Shown here piece after piece: positions 1 to 10,942 of a stretch of DNA of 64,000 nucleotides; positions within the stretch are counted from its first letter, which is position 1; every line of letters begins with the position of its first letter. Source of the DNA: Phialocephala subalpina (taxonomy: Eukaryota; Ascomycota; Leotiomycetes; Helotiales; Mollisiaceae); the NCBI GenBank assembly GCA_900073065.1, contig FJOG01000019.1, positions 1,083,151 through 1,147,150 of the forward strand. Direction: 5' to 3'. The notes beneath the pieces were generated by a model. It saw nothing but the letters and a program-made list of their open reading frames with translations, did no database searches and was not told the origin of the DNA. The position numbers and the translations under genes are program-made.

Positions 1-1
1 T

Positions 2-2680
2 TCTAGCAATGGCATTCGAAATGATCTTCAGCACCCGAACGAGTATATTCGAGGGAACACATTACGATTCTTATGCAAGCTTCGAGAAGCGGAACTCATC
101 GAACCCCTCCTATCCTCGGCACGCTCTTGCCTAGAGCATCGTCATGCATACGTACGCAAGAACGCTGTATTTGCAGTCGCATCCATCTTCCAACATTCAG
201 AAAGTCTGATCCCCGACGCCCCCGAGCTTATTGCCACGTTTTTGGAGACCGAGAGTGATCACACCTGCAAGAGAAACGCATTTGCAGCATTGGTTAGCAT
301 CAGCCACGACAAGGCCTTGACATATTTGAGCAGTGTGTTTGACGGCATCCCGAATGCAGATGAGCTTCTACAATTGGTTGAGTTGGAGTTCATTCGTAAG
401 GATGCTATTCAGAACTCACAAAACAAGGTAAGGACCTTACCTTACGGTCGCGCTCTCATTTACTGACCATTCAGGCCCGTTATCTCCGTCTCATCTTTGA
501 CCTTCTCGAAGCCGGAGCCACAACCGTAGTGTACGAGGCTGCTTCATCTTTGACCGCATTGACCAACAACCCCGTTGCTGTCAAGGCGGCTGCAGCCAAG
601 TTCATTGAGCTGAGCATCAAGGAAGCAGACAACAACGTTAAGTTGATTGTCCTTGACCGTGTGGATGTCTTGAGACAGAAGAATGAGGGTGTTCTGGATG
701 ACTTGATAATGGAGATTTTACGAGTCCTGTCGAGCCCCGATATCGATGTTCGGAAAAAAGCTTTGGAGATTGCCATGGAAATGGTATCCAGTAAGAATGT
801 GGAAGAAGTCGTGCTGCTCTTGAAGAAAGAACTCTCGAAGACAGTCGATCAAGAATACGAGAAGAACAACGAGTACCGACAACTGCTCATTCACTCCATC
901 CATCAATGCGCTATCAAATTCTCGGAAGTGGCTGCTAGCGTTGTCGACCTTCTGATGGACTTCATCGCGGACTTCAACAATACGTCGGCAGTCGATGTTA
1001 TCTCGTTTGTGAAGGAGGTCGTTGAGAAGTTCCCGAAGCTTCGCCCATCCATCGTCGAACGTCTTGTCTCTACCTTGAGCGAGGTACGAGCCGGCAAGGT
1101 TTATCGAGGAGCACTGTGGATTGTGGGAGAATACTCACTTGAAGCCAACGACATCAGAGATGCATGGAAACGGATACGAGCCAGCTTAGGCGAGATTCCA
1201 ATCTTGGCATCAGAGCAACGTCTCCTGGATGAAGCAACAGATGGCCAAGAGCCACCAAAGGAGGCAGAGCAAGTTAATGGACACTCAAAATCAGCACCCA
1301 CAGGCTCAAGGAGAGTCCTTGCTGATGGCACTTACGCAACCGAGAGTGCTTTGACCAGCCAGTCCGCAGTTGCAGCGAAGTTAGAAGCTGTGAAGGCAGC
1401 GCAAAAACCACCACTCCGACAACTCATCCTCGACGGCGATTACTACTTGGCATCCGTTCTTTCCTCCACTCTCACTAAGCTCGTCATGCGTCACTCAGAA
1501 ATATCCCCAGATAAGGCTCGCACGAATGCTCTGCGGGCCGAAGCAATGCTAATCATGATCTCCATCATCCGCGTCGGTCAATCGCAATTTGTCAAAGCTC
1601 CCATTGACGAAGACTCCGTGGACAGAATTATGTCCTGTGTTAGATCCCTTGCCGAATTCGCACAGAACAAGGACCTTGAAACCGTCTTCTTGGACGACAC
1701 AAGAAAAGCATTCCGCGCTATGGTACAGGTTGAAGAGAAGAAGAGAGCGGCGAAGGAAGCCGTCGAGAAAGCCAAGACCGCTGTCCAAGTTGACGATGTC
1801 GTCGCCATCAGACAACTTGCAAAGAAGAATGCAGGTGATGGAACGGACGAGATTGAACTTGATCTTGAAAAAGCAACTGGGGGCGACTCGACTGTTGAGG
1901 ATCTCTCATCGAAGCTCAGCAGAGTCGTTCAGCTCACAGGTTTCTCCGATCCCGTATACGCAGAAGCATATGTCAAGGTCCACCAGTTTGATATTGTGCT
2001 CGACGTTCTCCTGGTCAACCAGACAACTGAGACTCTTCAGAACTTGTCAGTGGAGTTCGCAACATTAGGAGATCTCAAAGTTGTAGAGCGACCGACCACC
2101 CAAAACCTTGGACCCCACGACTTCCAGAACGTCCAATCAACGATCAAGGTATCATCGACAGATACTGGAGTCATATTCGGAAATGTCGTATATGATGGTG
2201 CCAGCTCTACGGAGAACAATGTGGTTATCTTAAACGATGTTCACGTTGACATCATGGACTACATTCAGCCCGCGGTATGCACGGAAACGCAATTCCGCAC
2301 AATGTGGACTGAGTTCGAATGGGAGAACAAGGTCAACATCAATTCCAAGGCCAAGTCGTTACGGGATTTCCTGACACAATTGATGGCCTGCACAAACATG
2401 AGCTGCTTGACACCTGAAGCTTCGATGAAGGGTGATTGCCAATTCTTGAGTGCGAACTTATATGCACGCAGTGTCTTTGGTAAGTTTTAGTCTTCGCATG
2501 TAACAGCCTATTTTACTAACATATGGTGCAGGTGAGGATGCTCTTGCAAATCTCAGTATCGAGAAGGAAGGAGAGGACGGGCCAGTCACCGGCTTCGTCC
2601 GAATCCGCAGTAGATCGCAAGGGTTGGCACTCAGTCTTGGGTCATTAAAAGGCTTGAACAAGGTTGGAGAGGCTGCCTGA
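2..2680 (+). CDS. SEC26: Coatomer subunit beta (beta-COP), 5' end outside window
   Basis: Beta subunit of the COPI coat, which forms retrograde vesicles from Golgi to ER. The window opens inside the N-terminal alpha-solenoid (adaptin-like HEAT repeats); the first readable residues ([18 protein letters not shown]) are typical of this family. Three exons are visible: 2-427, 475-2479 and 2532-2680. Both introns (428-474 and 2480-2531) are GT-AG, and the second has a ttactaac branch site. Joined, they give about 858 residues: solenoid, a charged linker, then the C-terminal beta appendage ([23 protein letters not shown]...), ending in [12 protein letters not shown]. The reading frame is open and highly conserved in style, so the gene looks functional. 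Identity comes from family recognition, without alignment. Confidence 0.93.
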
Positions 2681-3464
2681 ATGCCTTCAAAGTCGTAATG
2701 AGAGACGGGCATCCGGTTTTGCAGACTCCCAGTTGGGCTTCTCGGGCACGCGTACTTCCTAATGAATAGAACGGAAGCTGGGGATGTGCTGGGCGGAAGC
2801 AGATCTGACCAATGGGCGTCTGATGTGGTATAGTTGTGCAAGTAGCCACGCTTTATGTGGGGTCATCATGAATGGCGCAGAAAAGCAAAATGCAGTTATC
2901 TAGATCCACAGAGGGAATAGCAAGAAATACTTTACATCTCCTCAGGGGACTTCCAATGTCTGCCAGTGAGCTAAGCTCTTGCGTTGTGTTCCATGCAGGG
3001 CCGCGACTTCCTAAACTGGCGTCTGCTTCAAAGAATCGAGAAGGAAGCCGCGGCTCTCAAGAGGACTACCAGAAAGGATCCAGACTGCAAATTGACAAAA
3101 CAAACAATGACAAATACGAGCAGCACTTACACCGCCACCATTCTTACCCCGGACCATATATACTTCCCACATTCGAGACTCCTTCGTCAAGCAACAATAG
3201 TAATACCCTCACCCAACATTCTTCCACCATCCGGTACAAACACTGGAGTATGCACAGGCTTCCTCGACCGGCCCTCTCCTTGAAAGTTCGGACCTCGACC
3301 GGTATTTGATGAATGTTGATCACGGTTAGGGACATTACACTAACATCTGCGTCACAGATTCAAAAGATCATGTCTGGCCTCATTCAAAACAACTGTTCTT
3401 CCATTCTCGGCGATGGATCCACTAGTCCGACAGATGCTGTCAGTGTATCGATGCACATGATTCC
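2681..3464. other. Intergenic region
   Basis: This holds the 3' flank of the beta-COP gene. Short open frames exist (for example 2872-3309 on plus) but have no recognisable motif and no splice support. I see no RNA gene. Confidence 0.5.
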
Positions 3465-5999
3465 ATGTACAAGCCGCCACACGAATGCGAAGTATGCATG
3501 TCCAGCTTCTACAAATCCGCGCATCAGAATCGTGGAGCAGTTACCGAGGACATCGTCTTCAAGCACATTCGATATGCGGAGGCAGACCGGCTGTATTTGA
3601 AACAGCTACTTCTTTCGCACGGAGATATCATCTTGAAGAAGTGGGAGGGCCTAAGTCGAGCCGAACGCCTAATATCGCTGGAGGAAGCCGTCCAGGAAAT
3701 CTACAATTCCCATTGGCTTATATCCAGGTGTTGTTTCAAGCTAGGTAAGCCCACCTTCTCGGAGCAATATTCCCCTTTCCCTTTTCTTTCGAGAGTCTAA
3801 ATACCCCGAGGCTCCTGGGACATTCTAATCTCCTCTTTGAAGTGCTTGAAATAAAATTACTAGCACCGAGATCTTGCGTACAGGTCGGCCTGTGGCTCAC
3901 AAATGCCATTTTCTGTTGAATTGGCTAAGTCTAGCCGTGCTTATGATGAACCCTGCTGTTCTTTTTGCGTTGTTGTATAACCGGCCTGCGTATCCTCTTC
4001 AGCGCTGGGCAAGCTACGATGACAGATGTTTGATGCTTAGTTGGGCCTGTGGACATTTTGATGTCGACTATTCTCCGAAATGTTTCGTCATGTACAGAAA
4101 AAGATACGGCAACTTGGTAGACTGGGAAGAAACGCGAGCTCATAGGTCCGATATCATTGGCTTTCCTAAAGCTCGCCTTATTCTCGAAGCGCAAGCATAT
4201 CTTAGGGAGGCTCTCCGCAAATTCACAGACAAGATACCTGAAGGAGTTGACTTGGACAAGACGGCTTCTTCAGAAAAATGGAAATCGATCACTCAACTTG
4301 GCTTTAAGCACACTAATGAGGTAAGCCTCACCTTCTCGTCACGCCATTATCTTCGGTGTATTTTAAGGCTTGCAGAGCAAGACTTTTTTTTAGAAGCGAA
4401 AGTCCCATCGCGTCTAGGACATGCAATTCTACCCAGCATATTGTATTAAGTGGAGTTTACTGACGCTAATATCATGACCAACAGGTGGAGTCGTGGTCAC
4501 CATACACAAATCAAGCATTCTCTGCCCCTCCAGTCTTCTCCATTGACAGTCTCATTTCCATCGCACAAACACGCCTCGATGCCTCCGATGACCACTTATA
4601 GTTCTTGCAAACCGAGCCAGATTACATGCGTCGATATATCCTGATGCTCTGCCAAGGGGAATTCTACAAGAACATGGGGAAAAACGGTGCAGGTCTCATA
4701 TTAGCGAAGGAATTGATGGGCGACATTTCTTGCTATTGGCGTTGGAAATAAATCAAAACGGAGTGCGAGATCGTCAAGAGCGCCGACGATAGTTCCCATA
4801 CGAAATTTGTCCAGGCACGCCCCTCCCTCTAGGATATGATAGAGCATTGGGAGCGCTCGAGCTTCTTGTAGTGAATGTGGCGGACCATTGGAGCAAGCGA
4901 ATTGGCGAAGTAATACCCTCACGACCTGGATTTTCTGGAAAGTGGACCTTCGAAGGAATCCGCCAACCTGGAGACTCCTTGGAACAATTCGATATGTTAA
5001 ACGTCTTAGAATGGTGCTTGAGGCAGGTGCAAGCAGAAGCAGGAACGCACTAGCATTACGTTCCTGCGATCTTGTTTACTTTCCTTGAGAAACGTCTGGC
5101 TAGCTGCAGCCTTACAGAGAAGGCTCGAATTGACGAAGTCTTGTACCGAAAATTGTCCGACTTAGCCGCTTGTCATGAGATTCTGACCTCTCTTCGTTTA
5201 CACAGACCCCAGGGGAAACTCAGTGATGCTGAAGCTGTCAAGAGATCAGAAGGAAACATATTTTACCATTCGTCTCTCACAAACCAGGTGACAGAGGATG
5301 AGCTTACAAAGTTAGGAGAAGCACTTCTCAACGACTTTGAGTATGAAGCTCCTTTGCCGAGCGGACCGAAGAATGCAACCTGGACCCCAGATGATCAATC
5401 TAATAAGTTCGGGGTACTTTTCAAAGACGTCGAGGGTGAGGCTCCTTTGCCGAGAGGACCGACAATGTGGACCTGTCAATGTCGGTCCAACCGCGGAGGG
5501 CTCGAAGCTTTCCGGACCGGGTTGAAACACACACTCGAAATGACATTGCTACTACTTTAGATCTCATCTCACGGAATCTCCCTACTGGTCTGGTACAATC
5601 GGAGCAGCAACAATCTTTGGCGAGCACTCACACTCTCAAGATCCGGGTCACAATGTAGGCTGATCAAATGCTGGGCCAAATGTTTCCGGGCAATGTCAGG
5701 ACGTCTACCAGAGACATTGAATGGAATCGGTTCGTCTATGCAATGTTAGATACGGATTTCTCAGCTAGAAATTGTGGAGGGTCCGCAGTGTTTGAAAAAA
5801 ATCGTAATGGGCAGATCGGAGCGCTTACTGGCAAGATCATCTTCCATAAACCGCATCCAGGCGCGATGATAGATCATATTATGTTGCACTGTATGGGAAA
5901 GAGAATGGCAAAGCGGTTTGGTTGGGACAGAGAAAGGTTTGTTCCAATGAAGCGGAAGTTGAGGATCTCGAGACCAGAGAGCCTAAGAAGTAGGTTCCA
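3465..5999 (+). pseudogene. Decayed copy of a multi-copy fungal protein family
   Basis: Successive plus-strand blocks read like one protein but are broken. Block 1 (3465-3745) has a CxxC-like start (HECEVC) and the phrase ADRLYLKQLLLSHGDIILKKW. Block 2 (3874-4320) continues it. Block 3 (about 4484-4751) has TAG at about 4600 inside DDHL-stop-FLQTEPDYMRRY and TAA at 4749-4751. Block 4 (4800-5560) is in another frame, with TAG at 5051-5053 between two well-preserved parts (YDRALGALELLVVN; FTFLEKRLASCSLTEKARID). Block 5 (about 5695-5960) is in yet another frame and has the C-terminal signature FVYAMLDTDFSARNCGGSA ... KIIFHKPHP ... GKRMAKRFGW. I remember this architecture from expanded Pezizomycotina hypothetical proteins; its function is unknown to me. 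At least three in-frame stops and two frame changes argue for a dead gene. Confidence 0.75.
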
Positions 6000-6648
6000 T
6001 CTACTAGGAAGTGAGCTCAGTACTGACTGTCACTGTCAGGGGCATGAAGAAGTGGAAAAAGAAGGGCAAGGAAGCTGGCAGAGATGCCTGAGTATAAATA
6101 CAACAAGTGCTTGGCTTTCCAGTCAGGCAGGGTGTTTTACTTACGCTACCAAGATGCAGCGTTCGAATTCTGGCTTGTCGGATGGAAACAGCGACCATAT
6201 TCATAGCAAGGGAATACCATTTGAAATCGGAAATGCTTCATTGCCTTCAACGCTCGTGACTATTTTGAAGGGATTCCTACAGCCTCGCTCGCGGTGTTAA
6301 GAAAAAGCGGCATCCCAAAGTCCCAAGCGGTAAGGGACATTAGAGCTGAGGAAAGTCTTTCAGTCAAGTCAAGTCTTTTATAATTAGCCACATGAAATCT
6401 CACTTCTTTAGTACACATTTCTAGATACTTATTACAAACTACCTTGGATTCTAGGACATTATATTCCTCTCATATGAAGCTCCCCAGAACTCCGTGTTGA
6501 CTCTACATCGCGAGCCTCGTCATGCAAGGCTAGTACAGTATAAATCTCAGCCTTGCGCACGAGCCACTTGATTTCCATCACCATAAAAAAATCCAATCTT
6601 ATCGACACCCCGCCATACACAACAACCAATTGTCCACATCCTGACACA
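6000..6648. other. Intergenic region and promoter of the RRP1-like gene
   Basis: No coding region is supported after the decayed gene. The last 100 bases are A/C-rich and pyrimidine-patterned, as in many fungal 5' leaders, and run into the start codon at 6649. Confidence 0.45.
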
Positions 6649-7414
6649 ATGGCAACCGATATCCAACAAACCCCCTTCATCAAGCAGCTCGCTGCAAATG
6701 GTACCCCTTCCCCAATCCTCTCCCATACATCAGCTAACCCTCTCCAAAGACAGACCAACCCGCGACGCAGCCCTCCACTCCCTCCGTGCCTTCCTCAGCG
6801 CAAAGCGCTCCCTCCCCGACCTCGAACTTTTAAAACTCTGGAAAGGCCTCTTCTACTGCCTCTGGATGTCCGACCGACCCAAACCCCAAGCCGCCCTCGC
6901 ACAGGAACTCGCAAACCTCGTTTCCGTGCTCCCTTCCCCGAGCGAAAAAATCGCTTTCTTAAATGCGTTTTGGAAGACTATGCAGAGGGAATGGACGAAT
7001 ATCGATGTGCTGAGGATGGAGAAGTTTTTGTTGGTTGTGAGGAGGTATCTTGCTGCTACGTTTGAGGTTATGAGGGATGAGGGGTGGGAGGAGGGGGTAG
7101 TGGGAGAGGTGATAAAGACGTTGGAGGGTTGTCCGTGTGAGGTGGAGGATGTGAGGGTTCCGAATGGGTTGAGGTTTCATGTTATTGATATTTATGTTGA
7201 TGAGTTGGAGAGGGTGACAGTTTTGGAGGAGGGAAGTGAGGCGCCGGTTGAGGTTCTACTTGAGCCGTTGAGGAAGTTGGCGAAGGGGAGTCCGAATAAG
7301 GTTGTTAGGACGAAGGCAAAGGAAGCGTTGGCTGATGAGAGGTTGCCTGGGAATAAGAAGATAGAAACTGAGGAGAAAGGAGATGAAGATGGGTGGGGAG
7401 GGATTCAGGATTGA
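6649..7414 (+). CDS. RRP1: Nucleolar protein Nop52/RRP1 family
   Basis: Ribosomal RNA processing protein acting in the nucleolus on 60S precursors. Two exons: 6649-6700 and 6750-7414. The intron at 6701-6749 is GT-AG and contains a gctaac branch site. The spliced product is 238 residues, beginning MATDIQQTPFIKQLAAN and continuing DRPTRDAALHSLRAFLS, then the family hallmark LLKLWKGLFYCLWMSDRP and REWTNIDVLRMEKFLLVVR. The C-terminus is acidic and low-complexity, with a GWGGIQD end. The length fits the conserved Nop52 domain alone; animal proteins carry a longer tail. Codon choice shifts from C-rich in the first half to G-rich in the second half (ggaggatg-type runs), probably just composition drift. 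Confidence 0.9.
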
Positions 7415-7627
7415 TTTCACGGCGCATTAAAAGTTCTGGGAGGTTGCTTTTTTCACAGTCTAGCACAGCGAGGCGTTGAGGTATTTCAGATATGCTTTTT
7501 CTCTTCGCTATACAGATTAGGTAACTCCAAAGCTCAAGTCATCCACCTGTGGGTATCTTGTGGCAAGGTCGGAAGAGAAACTCTTGTGTTGGTAACATAA
7601 CGCCCCCATTAACATCCAAATAAATAA
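7415..7627. other. Convergent 3' flanks
   Basis: About 210 bases between the 3' ends of the convergent RRP1-like and sphingoid-base kinase genes. No additional feature is seen. Confidence 0.5.
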
Positions 7628-9337
7628 TCAGATCGGCCCCTTCGCCTCATACATATGACCACTCTTCGAAAGGACTGTGCCAAGACCTCTATGTACCTCG
7701 GCCTGGAAAGGTGCAAAGGGAACTCGTTCCCCATCTATGCTGATGTAGCCATCGTCTTGGTCTTTGGGAATGATGCGGTATCCGAGGATCTTTCGGTACC
7801 AGACTCCGGGTACGTCGAAGAATTTGCCGTTTTCTACGGCAAACATCATATTCATAGCTGCGAGGCGACTGATATCGCCGTTGACGCAGACAAGATCCAT
7901 ATATCCGTCATTTGGTAAGGCAGCTGCGAAGAAATTGGCATCCGTTGCCATATAGGCCATCTGGAGAAGAGTTAGTACAGAACAAATATGATCGGAGTTG
8001 AGGACATGCATTGCCACAATAGAAGTTGCCCAACTTATCGTATGGAACAAGCTCCCACCCATCTGGCAACTTGTCATTGACAGTTCCATACCTCAAGGGT
8101 GGTAGCCCCTCCTCGTTCCCGCTGGTTGCTGAAGCATCATCGTCTAGGAGGTACTTGTACCCTCTTCGTTCGCTCGCAGGCTCGAAATTTGTCTTCTCCT
8201 TCTTATAATGCTCTCTGATCGATGGCTTATCATCAATAGCCACTTTTATAGCAATATCGCATGGATATACTGTCTTCCCTAACAAACGGATCAGGAACCC
8301 ATATGTGAATCTCTGCTGCCCCATCCATCGAAGATGCTCAGTCGCCAAGTCCGACTCTGCCACAATTCCGACGGATTGCGACAGAAAACTGAGCGTCCTA
8401 GTCTCTCCTTGTGTAATGGAGATCAAATCCAATGGTGTAGGGAGACCTTTGATAGAGGCCAGTGTAGCAAGACTGGGACTACCTGTGCCACTCAAATTGC
8501 AGCTCATAGCATTCCCACTTCCACATGGAATATGTGCGACAGCAATCTTGGCCAATGCCTTCTTGGCATCCGGTCTCTTTCCTAGTCCGTTGAAGATCTC
8601 GTGGGCCAGTCCATCCCCAGAACACGCTGCCACCATATCGTAGGCCTCGATGTCTAGGCGTTCGGAAATACCCACGGCCTCACCGCCGTGCCTGGTTTTC
8701 ACCATGTCGAAAGTGCATTGTGCTGCTTTCAGCAAAGGTTCCACGTCCCGGTAGTACCATTTCTCGGCGCTTCCTTTGCCACTGTGTGGATTGACCAAAA
8801 CCTTGGCTCTCTTCTTCTTTTGCGACTGGCCATATGCTCTATCCAAGAGCCTGATAATCCATTTGTTGACGAGTTCTACCATCTGGTATTCGATGGGGTA
8901 TTTCAGTGTGGCAGCCGCCACTCTCGTCTTCGATGCAAGGGATGCATAGTGGATGGTGAGTTCTGAATCCTTCAACTCGGCCCATAGCACATTGTAGAAC
9001 GGTATCGCGCGTGTATTGGCGGTTCCTGAAGGCTTGTTGTAAGCATAAGTAAACAAGATGCGGAAGTATCGGATATGTACCAGATGGCCAAAGCCCGCAG
9101 CAATTAGTCCTGTCTCTCTTCTCGAAGGCCTCATCTGCAACACTGTTAGCAGTCTCCCTCCATCGGGATAAAGCGAGGCCTACCAAGCACAATCAGAGAA
9201 TCTGTGCCCAAGGTCAGAGATGCATTTCTGCCAACTGCCAAGGTAGCATCGATCGCGAATGAACTCCCCCTTCCCGCTTCCTCAAACGAAGTCGCAGGGT
9301 CAACAAAAGGATTATCAGTGGCCATAGTCGTCGTCAT
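7628..9337 (-). CDS. LCB4: Sphingoid long-chain base kinase (diacylglycerol-kinase fold)
   Basis: Phosphorylates sphingoid long-chain bases (dihydrosphingosine, phytosphingosine) with ATP at membranes. Four exons on minus: 9337-9184, 9134-9081, 9025-8010 and 7960-7628, giving 518 residues. An upstream in-frame ATG at 9490 would add 51 residues; I prefer 9337 because the residues before it are low-complexity. Motifs: LTLGTDSLIVLDEAF near the N-terminus, NPHSGKGSAEKWY (nucleotide loop), SGDGLAHEIFNGL (GDG motif), IPCGSGNAMSCNL, and the C-terminal DANFFAAALPNDGYMDL. The second intron uses the acceptor at 9026, which keeps the frame (GLWPSG-TANTRAIPFYN). The third intron (7961-8009) starts with GC (gcatgt) and contains tactaac. 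Whether it is LCB4- or LCB5-like cannot be told here. A Tc1-type transposon sits just upstream. Confidence 0.9.
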
Positions 9338-9556
9338 ATCGTATGTATCTTCGATAGCCCTCGCATCCTTGTCGGTCCGGACTTGCGTGGTTGTCGTTGT
9401 CGAAATGTTGTTTTGTCCTGGGAGAAATGAGGTGGGTGACGTCCTAATATCGAGTCGGTGCTTCTTCCCAAGATGCCGGCCGAGCTTCAAGATCCCCCGG
9501 GTTGCAGATTCACAGCTTATTTCGCATTCGGGTCAATCTCCGCGCTCTAATTGCTC

Positions 9557-9585
9557 TACGAAGTACAGGGCCTTTTAATTGTTAG
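9557..9585 (+). repeat. Left terminal inverted repeat of the Tc1 element
   Basis: The 29 bases starting TACGAAGTACAGGGCC match the reverse complement of 10914-10942 exactly. The first two bases (TA) are the target duplication. Confidence 0.93.
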
Positions 9586-10940
9586 GCGAGACCGAAAACA
9601 GCCCCTCTTCCGGAGAATGACGTCGCGAGTCAGCCAATCAGGCCATTAGAAAAGCACCTGCTCCATACCCAAACAGGTGATTCTTATGCCGCTTTAAAGG
9701 GGAGTGAAATCCTTCTTCCTTAAACATTGAAAGCTTCAAAATCATGGAATACCGGTACTCAACACCAGAGCCTCTACACATCCCTACTCCTCACACACCT
9801 ACACAAGAGACCACGAGAGATGAGAGACTACGGATTCAGACCCTCTATTTTACAGCTGGCTGGAGCATTACTGACCTTCTGCTCCAATTCCCTACGCTGA
9901 CACGCAGGCAGATCGATTATGCACTCGAAACTCGACCTACCCCTCAGAAACTCGGCCATTGTGGCAAGCACGTCCTCCTTACACCTCACCACCGCAAGCA
10001 ACTTATCGCATGGGTTACTACAAACGCTCACACTCGAGATATCCCTTGGCATGAGCTCCCTAAATACCTTGGTTGGCAGGATTGGTGCGGGGAGAAAGCT
10101 ATAAGGCGAGCATTTAAGCTTGAGGGATATGTGCGAGGAGTCAGAAGAAGGAAGCCTCCACTTTCAGAGAAGAACCAGCGTCTGCGATATGCCTGGGCAA
10201 AGGAGCATGAATACTGGACACTAGAGCAGTGGGATGAGATCCTTTGGAGCGATGAGAGCTGGACTTCCCCTGGGCCACATCGCCGGCAATGGTGCACAAG
10301 GAAGAAAGGAGCCTCAGAGCTCTTTAACCCTGATTGCATAGCTCATAAATGGCAGAGGAAGATCGGTTGGATGTTTTGGGGTTGTATATCAGGGAAATAC
10401 GGCAAAGGTGATGGATTGTTCTGGGAGAAGGAGTGGAAATCCATTACAAAATTCACTTATTGCGAGCACACTATCCCTGTAGTGTGGAGGTATCTGTTTA
10501 ATCATCCAGGGCTAAAATTCCAGCAAGATGGAGGGCCAGGACACACCGCAAAGTATAGTATGGCCTTTATGGAAGAGAGAGGCATCATTCCAATCTTTTG
10601 GCCTCCATTCTCTCTAGATCTCTCACTAATTGAGACCATGTGCAATAGAATGAAGGATATCTTGAGCTTGCTAGATCCAGAGGTGCATAGGAACTACCAC
10701 AAGCTTAGGGCAGCTGTTTGGGAGGCTTGGAATGATATCACAGATACTGAGGTCAGAGATATGATTCACACTATGCCTGCACGCTGCAAAGCAGTGATTG
10801 AGGCCAATGGCTTGTATACAGAGTTCTGAATAACCTCATTTTCCATCGCATTCTATTGTGTTTCTGCAGTGGAGTGATTGTAAAAGCAGCGTCATTGTGG
10901 CAATTCTCGGTGCGCTAACAATTAAAAGGCCCTGTACTTC
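9559..10940 (+). mobile_element. Tc1/mariner DNA transposon, apparently complete
   Basis: A 1382-bp element with terminal inverted repeats and one uninterrupted transposase gene. The outermost identical bases on both sides are TA (9557-9558 and 10941-10942), as expected for the TA target duplication of Tc1/mariner elements. The repeats are identical for 29 bases counted from the TA, then diverge. It lies 68-221 bases upstream of the sphingoid-base kinase start (depending on which ATG is used), so it occupies that gene's promoter. Perfect repeats, an intact TA pair and an intact reading frame suggest a recent insertion. Confidence 0.92.
9744..10829 (+). CDS. Tc1/mariner transposase (DD34E)
   Basis: A 361-residue cut-and-paste transposase. 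Residues about 25-130 form the helix-turn-helix DNA-binding region (GWSITDLLLQFPTLTRRQIDYALETR). The catalytic domain shows WSDES with D170, QQDGGPGHTA with D262 and DLSLIE with E297; D262 and E297 are separated by 34 residues, so the triad is DD34E, as in Tc1. The usual fungal/animal phrase SPDLNPIE appears here as LDLSLIE. There is no intron, stop or frameshift, so it may encode active enzyme. The start ATG at 9744 follows an A-rich leader inside the element. Confidence 0.93.
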   Translation: MEYRYSTPEPLHIPTPHTPTQETTRDERLRIQTLYFTAGWSITDLLLQFPTLTRRQIDYALETRPTPQKLGHCGKHVLLTPHHRKQLIAWVTTNAHTRDIPWHELPKYLGWQDWCGEKAIRRAFKLEGYVRGVRRRKPPLSEKNQRLRYAWAKEHEYWTLEQWDEILWSDESWTSPGPHRRQWCTRKKGASELFNPDCIAHKWQRKIGWMFWGCISGKYGKGDGLFWEKEWKSITKFTYCEHTIPVVWRYLFNHPGLKFQQDGGPGHTAKYSMAFMEERGIIPIFWPPFSLDLSLIETMCNRMKDILSLLDPEVHRNYHKLRAAVWEAWNDITDTEVRDMIHTMPARCKAVIEANGLYTEF

Positions 10941-10942
10941 GT
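10914..10942 (-). repeat. Right terminal inverted repeat of the Tc1 element
   Basis: Exact inverted copy of 9557-9585. It ends in TA, the second copy of the target duplication. Confidence 0.93.

Noticed and set aside
2872..3309. 145-codon plus-strand frame after beta-COP
   Set aside because: No motif, overlaps another frame and has no splice or start context.
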